This document shows, in pieces, positions 13,061 to 26,366 of a stretch of 64,000 bases of DNA (its first letter is position 1; the number at the start of each line of letters is the position of its first letter). Origin of the DNA: Oscheius tipulae. Taxonomy: Eukaryota > Nematoda > Chromadorea > Rhabditida > Rhabditidae. The notes below the pieces were generated by a model. The model had not been told where the DNA came from. It saw nothing but the letters and a program-made list of their open reading frames with translations, and did no database searches. The position numbers and the translations under genes are program-made. The DNA lies in contig JASJZH010000003.1 in the NCBI GenBank assembly GCA_037178975.1, positions 7,626,001 to 7,690,000 of the forward strand, in the 5' to 3' direction.

Positions 13061-13920
13061 ATGAGCGTAGTAGTTTCACAAGTGACCGTCAGTAACGAGA
13101 AGCCAGTCGACCGTGAAAAGGTGTCCAATTTCTGTTCTTATTTCTAAAAACATGTATTTCCAGGTTTGCCCACTACTTCTGCGAGTCTTCTGCGCAAATG
13201 GCCGTCACAATCCGATCAGCGAGTATGCCAGAGGCTCGACACCTGCCAACGAGCTACAAATGTACACCTGGTAGGTCGTTTCTTCGGGAAAAAAATAAAC
13301 TCTGTCTCTGTCATTCCCGAATACCTTTGAGCCAGTTTGCTTACTTTTGTTTACAGTTCTACTCATAAGCTTTTGTTGAAATCAGAGAAAGAAACTCAGA
13401 AAACAAAGGTAGCATATTCCTTTGCAAACAGTTCTAGTAATGAGCCTTTTAGATTTTCAACTGTTTTATTATCTTCGGGAAAAACTGATTTAGGCTGGAT
13501 TGCAACCTCAGAGAGCTCACATCTCTAATCAAGGAGGTCAATCTTGATGCCAGACGGCGCGGAACCACTTTCGACTTCTCTATTAGTTAGTTTTCTTTTT
13601 AATTTTTCATAAAAATGGAATTTTAGTCTCTCCCGACAAGCACTACGCCCGATATTCCTCTCGCGACATCGGCATCACACACAACGGTCAGCGAGGGGTT
13701 GATGACACAAAAACTGTTAGTTTAGCCAAATTTTATTAAAAATTATTCGAAATTTCAGCTTCAAATGTGCAAGTTCGAGATCGGCGACTTCATTGACGTG
13801 GCCATAACTATGCCCGGAGGGGGTGGACCCGGCGCTCGTCGCTTCAACAACAACCATTTCGTTGATCGTGGAAATGATCGTCGTCGCAGTCCTCCTCCTC
13901 GTGATCGTGACCGTTACTAA
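13061..13920 (+). CDS. SAP18 (Sin3-associated polypeptide)
   Basis: This is a ubiquitin-fold subunit of the SIN3-HDAC corepressor and of the ASAP/PSAP splicing complexes, acting in the nucleus. Exons: 13061-13120, 13164-13270, 13494-13585, 13627-13715 and 13759-13920. The protein of about 150 residues begins MSVVVSQVTVSNEKPVDREK and continues VCPLLLRVFCANGRH, ELQMYTW, LRELTSLIKEV, the RDIG loop, GVDDTKTLQMCKFEIGDFID and AITMPGGGGPG. This follows human SAP18 throughout. The C-terminus has an Arg/Pro-rich tail ending in RDRY, like the family. A TTTCAG acceptor directly before the ATG suggests trans-splicing of the mRNA. All introns are under 230 nt. Confidence 0.95.
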
Positions 13921-14699
13921 ACGGCGGAAAACTCTTTCTCTATCTGAATTTGTTCATTTATTGTTGTTGTACCCATTCAATTTGGTATCATTAATGGTCT
14001 CGTCGTTCTAACTATTAAACCTCTGCTATTAGAGTGTTTATACAGTGAGAGAATGGGTTCATAAGCCCCGTTTGTACTTGTTTACTGGGAGAATTGAAAG
14101 AAAAGACGCCCTAGAAAAAATCTTTGACCTCTCTTTGCTCTGATAGACATCCAGTGATGTTTTGTCATAGTTTCTCTAAAAATTGTGCACATCGACATGT
14201 CATTGAATTTCTGGCTCTAAGCAGTTTCCTTGCCCTCGGTGCTATCTTACCATTTCTGGGTCTTAACACTGACCGAGGTCCGATTTTCTGTCGTCCGAAA
14301 TTTTCGTTCATGATTTACATCAACGTTTCTCCTCCAAAGCCTATTTGCGACCTTTTCTTACACGACTTTCCAAGTAAGAGTAGACCGAACCAGCTTACTG
14401 ATTATCAAATTCGGTCGCAGAGCACAGGTTCTTACCGGTTCAAAGCCTGTTGATAGCATTTGTTACAACACAGTGAACAAAAAAGCGAATAGACTATATT
14501 TAGTCAGTGTTTTCTCCTCGTTTATGTTTTGACAGCATAATTTCCGATTTTTCGATCAAAAACACTGCTAATTCTCACAGGCCATTGTTCAACGATTTTC
14601 CCAGCCACATTGGCCGAAAAAGTCTGATTGATTCCTTTTTTTGCCCCTTTCTCTTTAAAATGAACTAACCAGAATGAGATAAATGCCAAATTTCAGAAA
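13921..14699. other. Intergenic gap between SAP18 and the TMUB-like gene
   Basis: About 780 bp of AT-rich sequence without an ORF that I can support. The segment ends AAATTTCAG AAA next to the ATG at 14700, consistent with a spliced-leader acceptor for the next gene. Confidence 0.6.
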
Positions 14700-17600
14700 A
14701 TGACAGAACTAATCGACTCGATTCGAGTCGAGCCCTTCCAAATTGAGTTGACAGTCGCGGCTCTGGTGGTCAGTGCCGTGGCGCTGGTCTGCTTTCTCAT
14801 CTACGGAGCCTGGAAGACGACCACGAGGCGTCCGCTGGAATTTGACCTGTTCCTCGTGGAAATGCACACGATGGAGAGGAGGCGACTCGTCGAGGTGCTC
14901 CATATCGGTCCGAACTACGAGCGAGGTCTCGGCTACACCTGTCTCATCAGCAGGCTTCGATGTAAATTGCCCCTTGCCGCCAAAATAGGAATTCAAATTT
15001 CCAGCCCGAGCCAACCAGTCGGCTCCAGAAGACGGCCAGTTCTTGGGAATCAGCGACACGAACATCGTCATCCATAGCCCATCCACTGTCAATGAGCCTA
15101 ATGCTCAGGCCAACGTCGTCGTGTATTTAAAAGTGTCGTTGGAAAGATTGCAAAAATTACAGAGCGGAGAGAAATCAGCTCATTCTGTGGGACATTGAAA
15201 TGCCGCGAAGCGGACGGACGCTTTTGAATCCGGCCCGGGATAGTCATGTGGCCTCGGCGGCAGCCATCACTGTTTTGGCCCGTCCCGCGGTGAGAAACAC
15301 GACTTCGAGGGAAGGACAGACGGCAGAGAGAGGCAGCAACTCGGTGGCTTCTTCGTCTACTCTGGTCCGCATGCAGTATATGCCGCCATTGAGAAGAAGG
15401 CCCCTGGTACATGTGGGTTTCTTTCATTTTTCCTTGGAAAGAGTTGGTCACCTAAGGTCGCAGTAACACATTCAATGAAATGACATTTGTTTGCACAAGA
15501 AAGTCTGTTCAGGGAAAAAGCATTTATGCTTCAAATAGGCTCGCCTGAGAATTTCGGCTGCGCACCAAATTATCCAATGTAAATCTTCGATACGCAGCCA
15601 AGAAAAAGCATGCTGCGCAGTTCAAATTATGATCTCATTTTCATGAACACATTCTTGCAAAATGGCTGACTTTGAGGCTGGCAAAAAATTAACCAAATGG
15701 TTTGTTTTGCCGAGAAATAACGAGTTTGAGAGGTGTCCTAGCACCTCATAGTATGGCAGACTAGTATAGCCGAATTCTTTCCTAAATTATTGTAGCTTAC
15801 GATGCGTATTTTTCGTGAAATGTAGACCGCTTGATACTCTTTCGTATTTCGATGTGACCCAAGAATGTTTAATCTTGTCACAGCTTCATTTCAATCAAGA
15901 ATTGACAGAGATTCCCCCAGATTTGCTCGTAAATCAGAATGTGGATGACAAAGTTTGGAAAGTGTGTATGCAACAATTTTTTAAATAGGGATATCTGCAT
16001 CATTTTTCGCAATATGTAGAGAGAGACGGATGTTGAAATTAGTGCCACGTCTTGTTTTCTTTTTCTCTTCTTTAGCAACTTTTCAGCACTTTCTAGTCTA
16101 GCCATTCTCTTCTATATTTCATTTCAATTCTTTAATAATATCTTAATGATAAATGCATTCCGTAGCATACGAGGCTTGTTTACCTGAAAAGACAAAAGAA
16201 CAGGACTCTCTGACTGGTCGAATTTTCACTTTATCATACAGGAAAGACTTTGAAATAGACCGGAGATATAGTTTACTGTTAACAATTATTGACGGTATCT
16301 AAAGGGGTCCCTCGAGTGGGTCCTTTGCCGCTCCCGTCCGGCGATGGTCCCCGAAAAATCCACGGTTGTTTTCCTCACAATAATCTTATCGTTAGATTAA
16401 AAACTTTAAAATCTAACAAGAGCGGAACCCGAAATAATTCAGTTCCAAATTACACAATATCTCATCATTTCCCTGTTAAGATTCTCAACTATCGCATGCC
16501 CGTGGCCGTGACTCTGGCCCGTGAGTCCTCCCAGCGTGTCCTGATCCCGCAGCAGCGACAGCGATCAACTTCCACGCCCTCGACCCACTCTCCACCGGAT
16601 TTCGATACGCCAAGAGAATCGGAACAGGCTCCTTCTGAAAATCGTAAGCTTTTGCTATTTTTTGATCCAAAAAAAATGTTTTTAGCTGCCCCGGAGATGT
16701 CCACTTCGATTCCGCCACTGCCCACGGGCAGAGGAATTCAGATAAGGCTGAAATTTTTAGATGACACACAGAAGTTGGTGGATACGGATCTGGCAGCCAC
16801 TGTTCTTCAGTTCAAACAGTAAGTTTCACGTTAACTAGCTTGATACGATAATAAGAAGTTACCGGAGAGAGAAATTGATAGACATTGGCCTGAAGACTTG
16901 GTAACGAAGGCTGCCGTAACTACAGCTAGTCGTTTTTACCCAAACAGCAGTATTTTTCTAAAATGTTTGGGACCGGAATCGTTCATTCTCCTGTTAAGAT
17001 TTTTTCCAGTAGCAAGTAGAGTAAATAAGCGTTCTAGAGTGAAACCGTTCCGAAGTGAAACCCCTCTGAAAAGCCGCCACATTAATCTTGTTATTCCTTC
17101 AAAATAACCTGAAAAATGTCATTTACCGTGTTTTGAGCTCTAAAAATGGTCTTGGTGAGCTTAACCCTTGTTAGCATCTGTAAAGAGTAAAAAAACTCAC
17201 AGATTAGAGAGAGTCAGGAATGTTTAAAGTAGAGGTCGAATTTTGACTGATTTCCGGCTTAAACCCCTCATTTTTCAGCTCGACCTTCCCCCTTGAAATG
17301 TCCCAATCCAAAGTGATTCGTCTGATCTTCCGCGGCAAGCTGATGCGCGACGACTCGCTGACCCTAGAAGCTTATGGTGTCCAAGACGGAGCTGTTGTTC
17401 ACTGTCACATCAGCAGCACGCCCTATGCGCAGGCGCCAGGCAGTCAAAACGCCCCGAATCAGCGAAGAGAACAGCCCAGGACTGGAGAACATTCCGCGGA
17501 GGTGGATCGATCTAATGGTATGGATTTTGTGGATTTCGATTTTAAAAAAATGTACATTTAGTGTGGTTTTTCCGCGTCATTTTGGCCTTCTTGACGACGC

Positions 17601-18410
17601 AGCTAACCTCCCTTCCGGTCCAGTTTCGCGCCAGGTTTCAAGAGCTGCTGGTGAGACATGAGGCAAGATTGAGGCCGTCCGAGAGGGACAATGTTCTGTC
17701 AAATGGATATAGGAGGTAAGAGTTTTTTTTAATGCAAAATTGGAAAGCTAGAAAAGGCAAATTTGGGAGAAGGTGAAAATCCTGGCATAAGCTCTGTACG
17801 TTGTGAAGAGGGTACCAAGTTTTCTTGGTTAGTTCGTCATAACAATGCATACGTGGTATGAAGGTGTGACAAAGGCCCAGCTTTTGAAGATCTCTGATTT
17901 CCAAAACCAGGTAAAACGTTTTGAATCTGTGTAACGCTGAAAAAATAATCCAAGGTAACATTGTATTTTGAGCGATGTTGTAAACATTGTATTTTGAGCG
18001 TTAGCAGCTTTTGAAGAGACGCAGGCAAGCGTCTCGATTGAACATCAGGAAAAAGTGCTACCGCTCCCTAGCTCATTCCTTCACTTTCTAGGTGGTACAA
18101 CTACTTCATCGTCCCTCTGCTCGAGCCCGAAAGTCCTCTGGATGCGGCAGCTGCCGCTGCTGCAAACCCTAACCGTCCTCTCTGCATCGGCAACTTTCTC
18201 TTTTGGATTTTTGGATGTAATTTTAACTTTCAACTTCAAAAAAACCATATTTTAGTTCAATGTTTTGTGGTCTGGATGTTCGTCTCCTACTTCCCGCAAC
18301 TGTGCGACCGCACTGCGCTCGGTCTTCTCTGTCTTCTGACACTCTATTTCTTCTTTGTCGTCGTGCCGATGCCGTCTCGAAGACAGCCGCAAACTACCCA
18401 AAATCAGTAG
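14700..18410 (+). CDS. TMUB1/2-like membrane protein with ubiquitin-like domain
   Basis: Exons: 14700-14961, 15005-15122, 15163-15406, 16481-16643, 16686-16818, 17279-17517, 17562-17715, 18092-18216 and 18256-18410. All phases agree and give 530 residues. Residues about 18-41 form an N-terminal membrane segment, followed by a long polar Ser/Thr/Pro linker. A ubiquitin-like domain then spans IQIRLKFLDDTQ, VIRLIFRGKLMRDDSLTLEAYGVQDG and AVVHCHIS, closest to vertebrate TMUB1/TMUB2. Three hydrophobic segments follow (starting VWFFRVILAF, LFWIFGFQCFVVWMF and LGLLCLLTLYFFFVVV), matching the TMUB C-terminal membrane region. TMUB proteins act in ER-associated degradation; that role is inferred here. 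The protein is longer than vertebrate TMUB, mainly in the linker. The acceptor at 16480 is GTTAAG. Introns 3 and 7 contain repeats. HERPUD-type proteins are the main alternative. Confidence 0.8.
15513..15640 (+). repeat. Interspersed repeat B, copy 2
   Basis: A diverged copy of 24-150, in the same orientation, inside the 1.07-kb third intron of the TMUB-like gene. It shares the GCATTT, CGGCTGCGCA and TTCAAATTATG blocks with the first copy. Confidence 0.6.
17845..17967 (+). repeat. Repeat A fragment in TMUB-like intron 7
   Basis: About 120 bp matching 27643-27758. Both copies include GCATACGTGG, GAAGGTGTGACAAAGG, TTCCAAAACCAGGTAAAACG and GTGTAACGCTGAAAAAA. The match runs without a break across 27706/27707, the inner edge of the left palindrome arm. 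That makes it an outgroup showing that the left arm and the start of the spacer are the original contiguous sequence. Confidence 0.75.
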
Positions 18411-19275
18411 TAGTTTTGTATAGTCTAATATGTGTGTACAATCCTGGTCAAAACAGCCCCCGATTCCCGCCTCCGGTACCCCGAAAAGGATAGCTTAAGC
18501 TGTCCGCAAGAAAGATCTCAAAAGTTGTGTATAGATTTTCTATAAAAGATGTTTAAAAGTCTTACCTCTAAATAAGGACTAACCAATACATATTCAGATT
18601 TTAGGTGTTGCAAGTAGGCTGCCAGGTGGAACGAGAAGAGAGCCTCTTGTCGGATTAACTAGTAAGAGGTGGTTGAGTGGATAAGCTGATTTATAAAAAT
18701 AGATAGAAAGAGTTACAAACAGATGAAGAATATCGGACGCTTGTACAGACCCCAAGAGTCTGCCATTAACTCCCGAACGCTCACGCTCCGACTCACCCGC
18801 GCCGCCTCCTAGGGCTGGGACGGCGACCTTTGATAGAGCCTTTCCGACTCTGTCAGGACAAAGGAGATGCATTTTTGTTTTTTTTGAAAGAGGGACAGAT
18901 GAAATTACAGTTTTGTTTACAGCCATTTCTTAGTTGTTTTAACATTTGCATTGGATTCGGGGCCTGAGTAAATCTACTTGACACCAATTTTGTAGAAAAA
19001 TCTGCCAGATAAACGCCAAAAAAAAAGCGTGGAAGCCGAATGGGGCTCACGTATTTTGGCCATTTTCAATGCTTTTCTTGGAAAAAGGTGGAATGTTGTG
19101 ACAATGATTTAAAATTGGAGGATCTAGATGGGACCCGCTCTCTTTGAAACTTGACCTGTCACGACAGGTCGAGTTGAAGTGCTGAACTTGATAGGATCTG
19201 ACAGCCCTCGGCAGGTCGAATACTGAAACAATTGGGCAAGACCCGTCTACCAAGCAAATCTTCGTACTTCGACAT
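18411..19275. other. Intergenic gap, no gene seen
   Basis: About 860 bp between the TMUB-like stop and the duplicated upstream block. There is a GC-rich patch at 18770-18840, but its open frames show no family resemblance. I found no RNA gene or repeat family here. Confidence 0.5.
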
Positions 19276-19525
19276 CAGCATATTTTCTGAGTATCGTCTA
19301 GTTTTGAACTTTTCGCACATGGTCAATCATCAAACAGCGGTTTCCAGCAGACTGCACAACCCATTTCAGCTCTGGGGCAACTGTGGTTGGCGTTCAGGGC
19401 TACTGTAGTATTCGCAAGGATCTATTGAAGTGAGAGACAGTTTCTTCATGATGAGAGGGAGGAAAAGAAAAAGACTGGGAGAAACAACACAGCCAACTTT
19501 GAAACGGCGAATTCTTGAAGCTTGA
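19276..19525 (+). repeat. Upstream block of the first GTPase gene, duplicated elsewhere
   Basis: 19276-19382 matches 28148-28252 (right end of the palindrome spacer). 19391-19525 matches 32494-32720 (right of the palindrome). In this copy the two parts are only 8 bp apart, but at the palindrome they are split by the whole right arm. This fixes the insertion point of the right arm. The block lies 280-530 bp before the GTPase start codon, so it may have been promoter sequence. Confidence 0.75.
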
Positions 19526-19808
19526 TTCGTCCTGCATGATTGAGGAAGTGCTTGAGGCAGGCTGTTAATGAAGTCTTCCATAACTTCTGAAAGGTCTTGA
19601 AGAGGTTAAGTAGATAAAAACAAAAAAGTTCCTTCCGATGAGAACGAATAAGTAATGAGAAGGTAAATTTGGTCGAAAGACTCTCAGATAGAACGAAGAG
19701 CGGTGAGAAAAGTTCGTCTTTCTGATTGTGGTGATAAGGGCGCTCTCGACTTTTTGGTCCCTTCACACAACTTTCATCGACTTTTTCAAACCAAAAGTCT
19801 GGTTGCAG

Positions 19809-22800
19809 ATGGAAGACTTCTGGAGACACGTTCCTCCTAAGTTGCGAACTTTCATCAAGCTCGTACTTGACGACGATGTCTTGGCTATTGAAGAGAAGCT
19901 CGACCTCCTAAGTAAGATTGGAATCAGCAGTGAAATGGTACTCCTCGCGAAAAAGTTTCTCAACAATGAGGTTTGTTCGTGTTTCCAAAAATTTAGAAGA
20001 TCTCGTTTAAGCCGTTGGTAGACGTGAATTTCCTGTCTCGTCTGCCTGACGAAATAGTAGGACTAGCACTGCACTTTATCACCAGGAACAATTTTTCATC
20101 CCTGGACAAACTTATTGCCTTGGAGTCTGAGGAAGTAAAAGTCCTGTATCAAGCTTTCAAGGAACACTATGCAAAAGATCCTTCCATTGTTCAAAGAATC
20201 ATGGTAAGAGATTTTGTATTTCTAGCCGATATAAGAGTACTCTAGGGAGGAAAGCTGAACAGTAACCAGTCGAGAGTGAATGCACACCAAGCATCCACAG
20301 AAGGTGAAAGGAATCCTCAGTAAGTAAATTTTAAGTTACACTGATACAGTCTGTTTATTATTTCATAAACTTCAGCGCTCCGACCCCTGCAAGAGAGGTA
20401 CCCATGCCGCCGGTAGCCATATTGCCTCTTGACTCAACGAATGAGGGGACTGAAGAAGGCCATAATGAAGAAGAAGAGGAGGACAGTGATCCAGATTGGG
20501 TGCCGAGCGTCACACCGGAATTTTTCGCCAAGTATGTTGAACTCGTGCCAAACCTTCAGGCTGTGTACTTTTTGGTACACGAGACTGCTTACCTGCGGAA
20601 TAATACTGCCATATACAATGAACTTTTCAGATTTCCCGAATGCCTCAATATTCTTATTCTTGGAGAAACAGGCGTGGGCAAGCCGACTTTCATCAATGGC
20701 CTGGGCAACTACTTAAAACATTCAAACATTCATGAGGCTAAGAGAAACGGTGTGGAGATTTTGATCAAGAGTAGATTCATTCACATGGACGAAGATGTGA
20801 GTGATAATGCGTTGTTTTATTCTTGTTTTTTCCAGTTCAACACAATGAGAGTAGAGTGCGAGCCTACAGTTACTGCTGACTACGATGAAGGCGAGAACGA
20901 GGATATGCAAAACGGAGAGTCTTCAACAGTCTCCGAAAGCGTATCAATTTGAATGGGGAACCTCGGAGAATCGAAAACGGATTCGTATTATTGACACTCC
21001 CGGTGTAGGAGACGTGCGTGGACTGCTCCAAGATAAAAAGAACTTTGCCAAAATTTTGCAGTCCATTGCCGACTACGAGTAGAAATTTAAAAAATTAGCT
21101 GAACGAAAAAAATTTCAGGGAAATCCACGCTATCTTGATTCTTCTGAAGCCAAACAATGCAAGGTTAACAGTAACGCTCTGTTTTTGCATTAACGAGCTG
21201 CTGACCCATCTTCACTCCTCTGCGAGCAAGAACATACTTTTCTGCTTCACCAATGCTCGACAGACGCTGTATGAACCTGGAGATACACTGCCAGCACTTA
21301 GCGAAAATTTAGAACAGCTTCACGAAGAGCGAGGAATTCGAATTCCTTTACAGCAGTACGTTTTCTTCAAGCAAACCGAAGATGATTTTTCAGCGATACG
21401 GTCTTCTACTTTGACAACGAATGTTTTCGATTTTTGTTAGCTTGGAAAAGCGGTGCACAATTTGAAGAGAAGGACATTCAAAAGTTTGACAATAGTTGGA
21501 AAACTACAGTCAACGAGACGTTCCGGCTCTTCAAGAAAATTTCTATCCCGAAATCACATAAAACAGAGGATACCCTAAGTATTAACAATATTCGTGCGGC
21601 TATCACGACCATGACAAAACAACTAGCAGAGTTTGCCAAGAGTCTCAAGGCCAATGCGCAGCTAATCGATGACAAGGTCAAGGAGATTGAAGATCTCCTG
21701 AAACAGGGGAGCCTGGCAGCACAGTTGCAAGTCGAAAAAGTAGGAATAATTCATAATTGAAATTTTGTACATAGGCTGTGGAAGAAAAGGAAGAAGAAGC
21801 GCAATACAAGATTGCTAAAATTCTTCCAGTTGACTATCGGTCTCTTCTTAATGAGTTGGATGAAACAACAAAAAATCAGACGGAGACAGTTCTAAACGAT
21901 GAACTCAGCTCTAATGTGGAAAAATTGGAACTTCTTAAAAATTTTGTATACGATCGGGAGGTTCTAAGACAATTCAAACGTTTATTCCGTCAGCAGGAAA
22001 GACACAACTTTAGAAGTCCATCAAACATTTTAGAACGATGAGAAGAATTTCTTGGAACAGTTTCCAGAGGACAGGAGAGGAGAACTTGCACCGCTTCTTC
22101 GTGAAAAATCGCTCAACTTTGAAGAAAAGAAAAACTTGCTCCGTTACATTCTCAAGTCACCTGATGACCGGGAGAAGTGTCGGAAGTATTTCAATGAGCA
22201 AGAGAAAGCGGTTAGCCTGTAGGACTGCACTGAAATAACTTAATTTTAGTTGATTCAAGCAGCAAAAACAGAAATTTCTGACTGCGAAAGCGCGCAGGAC
22301 GACGGCATATCTCAACTAAACTTGAACTTCTTAGAGCGGTAAGTTGTTCTATTAGGAGATGAATGAGGAGACATTTATAGATGCCCAGACGAGATGAACA
22401 TTCTGATCTTGGGAGAAACGGGTGTCGGAAAATCAACTTTCTTGAATGGTATTGCCAACTACATGAAGTACAGAACTTTGCACGAGGCGAAGTCAAATCA
22501 AGATGTCGAAGTACTGATCACGTGTCACTTTACACACACTGGAGATAATGTTGGTATAAGAATCTAGAAAAACACCATTATTAAATTTTAGATGAAGCAA
22601 GTTAGGATTGTCTGCAAATCTGTAGACGACGTTGGCAACGAGAACCTGAAAACAGGAGAGTCATGCACACTGGTGGTTTTCATGCACTTTGGTGACTCAT
22701 CATATTTAGTCTGCCAGAACATACGTGTTTAAATGGAATGTGCGCGGGAGAACCAAACAAATTCGTCTGATCGATACTCCCGGAATAGGAGATGTTGCCG

Positions 22801-24704
22801 GATTCAAAAAAGACCAAGAGAACTTTGACAACATCTTCCACCACCTTGCTGACTTCAAGTAAGGCTGCTGACTAGAATATACGCTTTTAGGGAACTTCAC
22901 GGTATCTGCATTCTGATGAAGCCGAATGAATCCAAACTGAATGCTTCTTTTACCTATTGTCTTGGAGAGCTTCTTAGCAAGCTCCATTTGTCAGCAACAA
23001 AAAACCTTCTTTTTTGTTTCACCAACACAAGAGGCACTCTATTCCGACCAGGAGAGTCGATGACTATTCTAAACGCGTACATGAAAGAGCTGGAGAAGAA
23101 GAGGAACCTCCGAATTCCTCTGAACAGGTATTTTGGCGCATGCTAGCAACAACCCACAATAGGGCTTCTTTATTCTGTTTCGACAATGAGAGTTTCCGTT
23201 TTCTTTGCGCCTGGAACCAAGGAATAAAATTTTCTGACGGTCATATAGCTGACTTCGATGCAAGCTGGAAGCGGCCCGTTGGGGAGGTTTTCAGGTAAAA
23301 AAATTTTTGTATGGCAAGAAACTGAATGAGCAGATTTTTCACTCGAATTACTCTACTTCTACCTCACAATATTGCCGACACGTTGTGCATCAATAATGCT
23401 CGAAAGATCTTTGATATTCTAACAAAACCGATTTCACAAATGAACAACAAACAAATGGCTATTGATAAAGTTTTGGAGGATGAACTTGTCACGGTGAAAA
23501 TGGCAAACTTAAAACAATTTTGAAATTTAGAGAGAAACTGTGACGAAGGAGATAGCAGCCGAACAGAAAAATCTGCAAATAGATCAGTTTACAATAATTC
23601 GAGTAAAAAGCGGTCGTATTGATACCGTTTGTTCTTCCGCCACATGCAGTCCACCACATCCAGAAAGTGCTACAGAAAAGCTTCTCAAAGTTTGTCATCA
23701 GAGCTGTACCTGTGTCAAAGCACGAGTATGTTCGACTTTTGCTTTGTTTTGAAAATTCGGTAGACCCAAGCATGATTCTCCTGTACCATTTCGCACGGGC
23801 CTAAAAAAAAGTCTGCCGTCGCGCTTATTTATTGAGATGGGAGTGCTGTCAGATGTGGTTTTCCAAACGGTGACAGCAGTTTTCTAGCTGGATACGTGTC
23901 CAGATACCAACTTACAACGATGTTCTTGCATGAACTCAGCGTTACGCTGTAACAACTGCAACTGTCCCTGGATGTGTCATATGCAAATAGATTGGCAACT
24001 TCAAGTTGGAATTCTTAAGGTCAGAGCGTTTATTTCGCTAAACCTTGTATACTTCAGGTGGTGAATGCTACCGTCCAGGAGAAGATTGACAAGCTGCGAG
24101 TGAAGTTGGCAAACTCGGATTTGACTATAGCTAAGGCTACTGCTCATGTAGAAGATATGAAACTTTTAACAGATTTGTTTTAGAAAACTGCCGTTGTCCG
24201 GGAAAGTCACAAGTTGAAAACTCAAAGTGTGGAGCTTGTGTCATACTTAACCACGTTCGCCGTACTTCCTCACAACGAAAATTTGAAAGAATATCTTGAA
24301 AAACTGATGAACGAAGAGGTAATTTTTTGGGTGTTCTAATGACAAGTTTTTGAAGAAGCAGAAAATAGGTCAAGGTAAACCAAATACTGACCTTCTTTAT
24401 TTGGAACAAGTACTTGCTGCTCACGAAGCGCAGACCAAAATTTTATCCGAAACAGTTGTCACGAAGAGTACAAAAACTGTAGAAGAAATCTCCTTGATGT
24501 TGAATCAGCTGAAAAATGAACCTATCTGTGCTTCTGCACAAGCAGACATTGATGTAAGTTTGTATACTTGATTTATAATCTTGTTTTCAGAAAATGATTG
24601 TTCTTCAAGTGCGCAAAAAGCCCATATTCAGAAGCAAAGTGGTCGACCTCCACAACGGATGGATCGGAAAGCTGAAAAAACACGTTCTTGTGCATCCTAA
24701 CTAA
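19809..24704 (+). pseudogene. Tandem-domain P-loop GTPase gene, damaged
   Basis: The layout is helical module x2, GTPase 1, helical module x2, GTPase 2, then a coiled-coil-like tail. Start: an acceptor GTTGCAG lies directly before ATG 19809. Main exons: 19809-19970, 19997-20203, 20246-20319, 20376-20796, 20836-21078, 21119-21355, 21394-21739, 21775-21996, 22034-22210, 22250-22338, 22381-22549, 22592-22672, 22710-22858, 22891-23127, 23163-23294, 23334-23493, then more to the stop at 24702-24704. Both GTPase domains have P-loop GETGVGK, a G3 motif (IDTPGVGDVRG, IDTPGIGDVAG) and FCFTN at the G4 position. Three defects: GTPase 1 has GKPT instead of GKST (20683-20685); two bases are missing near 20929, breaking the frame before SPKAYQFEWG; and the donor after 21996 reads GA instead of GT. 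The palindrome's left arm starts inside exon 23334-23493. The family is not one I can name, and the helical modules are undescribed to me. A translated function through unusual splicing is possible but less likely. Confidence 0.65.
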
Positions 24705-24870
24705 TGAATCTTCTTTTATTAAAGTACGTGGTAGATTAAAACATGCAAAAGGACCAGATTAGAGCCAGTTTAAATCACACATTTTGTCGACTGAATGGAG
24801 AAGAAAGAGTACAATTTGTCAATGCACAATACTGAAGAACAAAATAAAAAAATGTGGCAGACTTTGGGTT

Positions 24871-26366
24871 TCACTCTTCCTCCATTGATCCCTGGATAAG
24901 TGCAATATCAGCAATCAGTGAATCTGAGAGCTTTATGTGACTAAGGTTGAGGATTTTTCTATTGAGCTGAAGTAAATATTTTTTGCTATTTAACGTTTAT
25001 GCTTGCCTCGATGCTTGAGAGTGGAGTTCGACGTTTGTTCTTTATCTCGTCAAGTATGTGTTGAACCTGAAAGTATTGTTTAATCGTAAGTCTACTCTTA
25101 CACTTACACCAAACTTATAATCAGTAACCATTCTACGAAGTCCCCTCCAAAGAATACTATAACCAGCAGTTGCATTCTATAAGCTATATTTCGATTCGTA
25201 TCAAATGACTCATATGATCATAGTAAGGGTCAATACCCCACCTAACCGAAGTGTATTTTAGATAAGCGGAGAACTCCATACTGCTTTCTTTAATCAAATG
25301 GTACTCGTTGTCGATATTTTCCAGCTGGTTTTGAAAGTCTTTGAGAAGAATCTCCGCATGTTTCTTGCTGTCTTTACATTCAGCTAGCTCTCCTTGTACT
25401 TTGCCATTAATAATCTAAACTGTTTCTAGACCTGGATCAAACTCTGTATTTTACCTGTTTCTGTTCCGCTTTGTTAGAAAGACTGATGTCATTACTCTTT
25501 AGAAGGTTAATAACAAGCAAATTTTTTTTTAACAAAAATCATTAGACTGCACTTACCTCTTTGATCATGTCTTCAACCATTTTCTTGTTCATTAACTGAT
25601 TTTGTGCAATTTCTATCAACGGACAAGCCATTGCAATGAGCAAACTGCGCGTTCGGTTAACGTCAACCGCGTATTCTACGTCGTGAGCACTCATTCCTTG
25701 AACCCTTTTCAGAAGTTTTTTGCATTCTTCCACATTATGTTGCCACCCAGATGAAAGCGTCTCGTCCATGCAATTACGGAATGCTGTGGAAAGTTTAGCT
25801 TCGTTCGGCTTGAGTAGGGTACAAATAGCGTGAAGTTTACCGAAGTGAGCAATGAGGGACAAGATTTGCTCAAAGTTCAGCTCATCTTGATCCTGACCAC
25901 GAGTATCGTTGATTCCAGGAGTATCGATAATGCGAATCATTTTGGGAGTGCCGTTGTCGTCCCATCACAGAGTATGAAGCAGCGAATCCTGATAACATCA
26001 CTAGCATCATTAGATTTACTGTACCTGTGTTCGAGATTGTCCGCCAGATCCTAGAATGTCGTTGAAACCCTTCTTGGCTCCTTTGGCGCAGTTGGACTTT
26101 ATAACAATCAGTTTCTGGTTCAGTTTCTGAAATGTTCAAGTAAAAACCAACATATCCTGACTTACAGTATTGTTGACAGTATAGGTGAACGAGGTGTCCA
26201 TGAGAATGCGAGGAGTTTTTGCTAGTGCCTCGTCCATTGTCGAGTATTCTAGGTAGTTTGCAAAGCTGTTGATGAAGGTAGTTTTGCCGACACCGCTTTC
26301 TCCAAGCAGAAGAATGTTGAACACGTTCTCGGGGTCAATATCACGAGAAGCGACAGTAAAGTCTTC
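24871..26366 (-). pseudogene. Short GTPase gene in left arm, with nonsense codon
   Basis: It converges with the tail of the tandem GTPase gene (stop codons 167 bp apart). Minus-strand exons encode P-loop GESGVGKTTFINSFANYL, then KLNQKLIVIKS, then G3 IDTPGINDTRG and HAICTLLKPNEAKLS. The part that carries FCFTN in the paralogues is missing: FRNCMDETLSSG runs straight into WQHNVEECKKLLKRVQ. A coiled-coil-like tail ends in GSMEEE. An in-frame TGA at 25965-25967 (CTG TGA TGG) sits just before the G3 exon frame (WDDNGTPKMIRIIDTPG), with no alternative acceptor visible. One tail intron has a GC donor (GAG|GCAAGC). The 5' end is not established; the first clear exon begins at 26366. A WWLDPVQ-type exon further upstream may belong to it. 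Confidence 0.6.

Noticed and set aside
14709-15092. 127-codon minus-strand frame
   Set aside because: Opposite the first exons of the TMUB-like gene, which have consistent splice phases.
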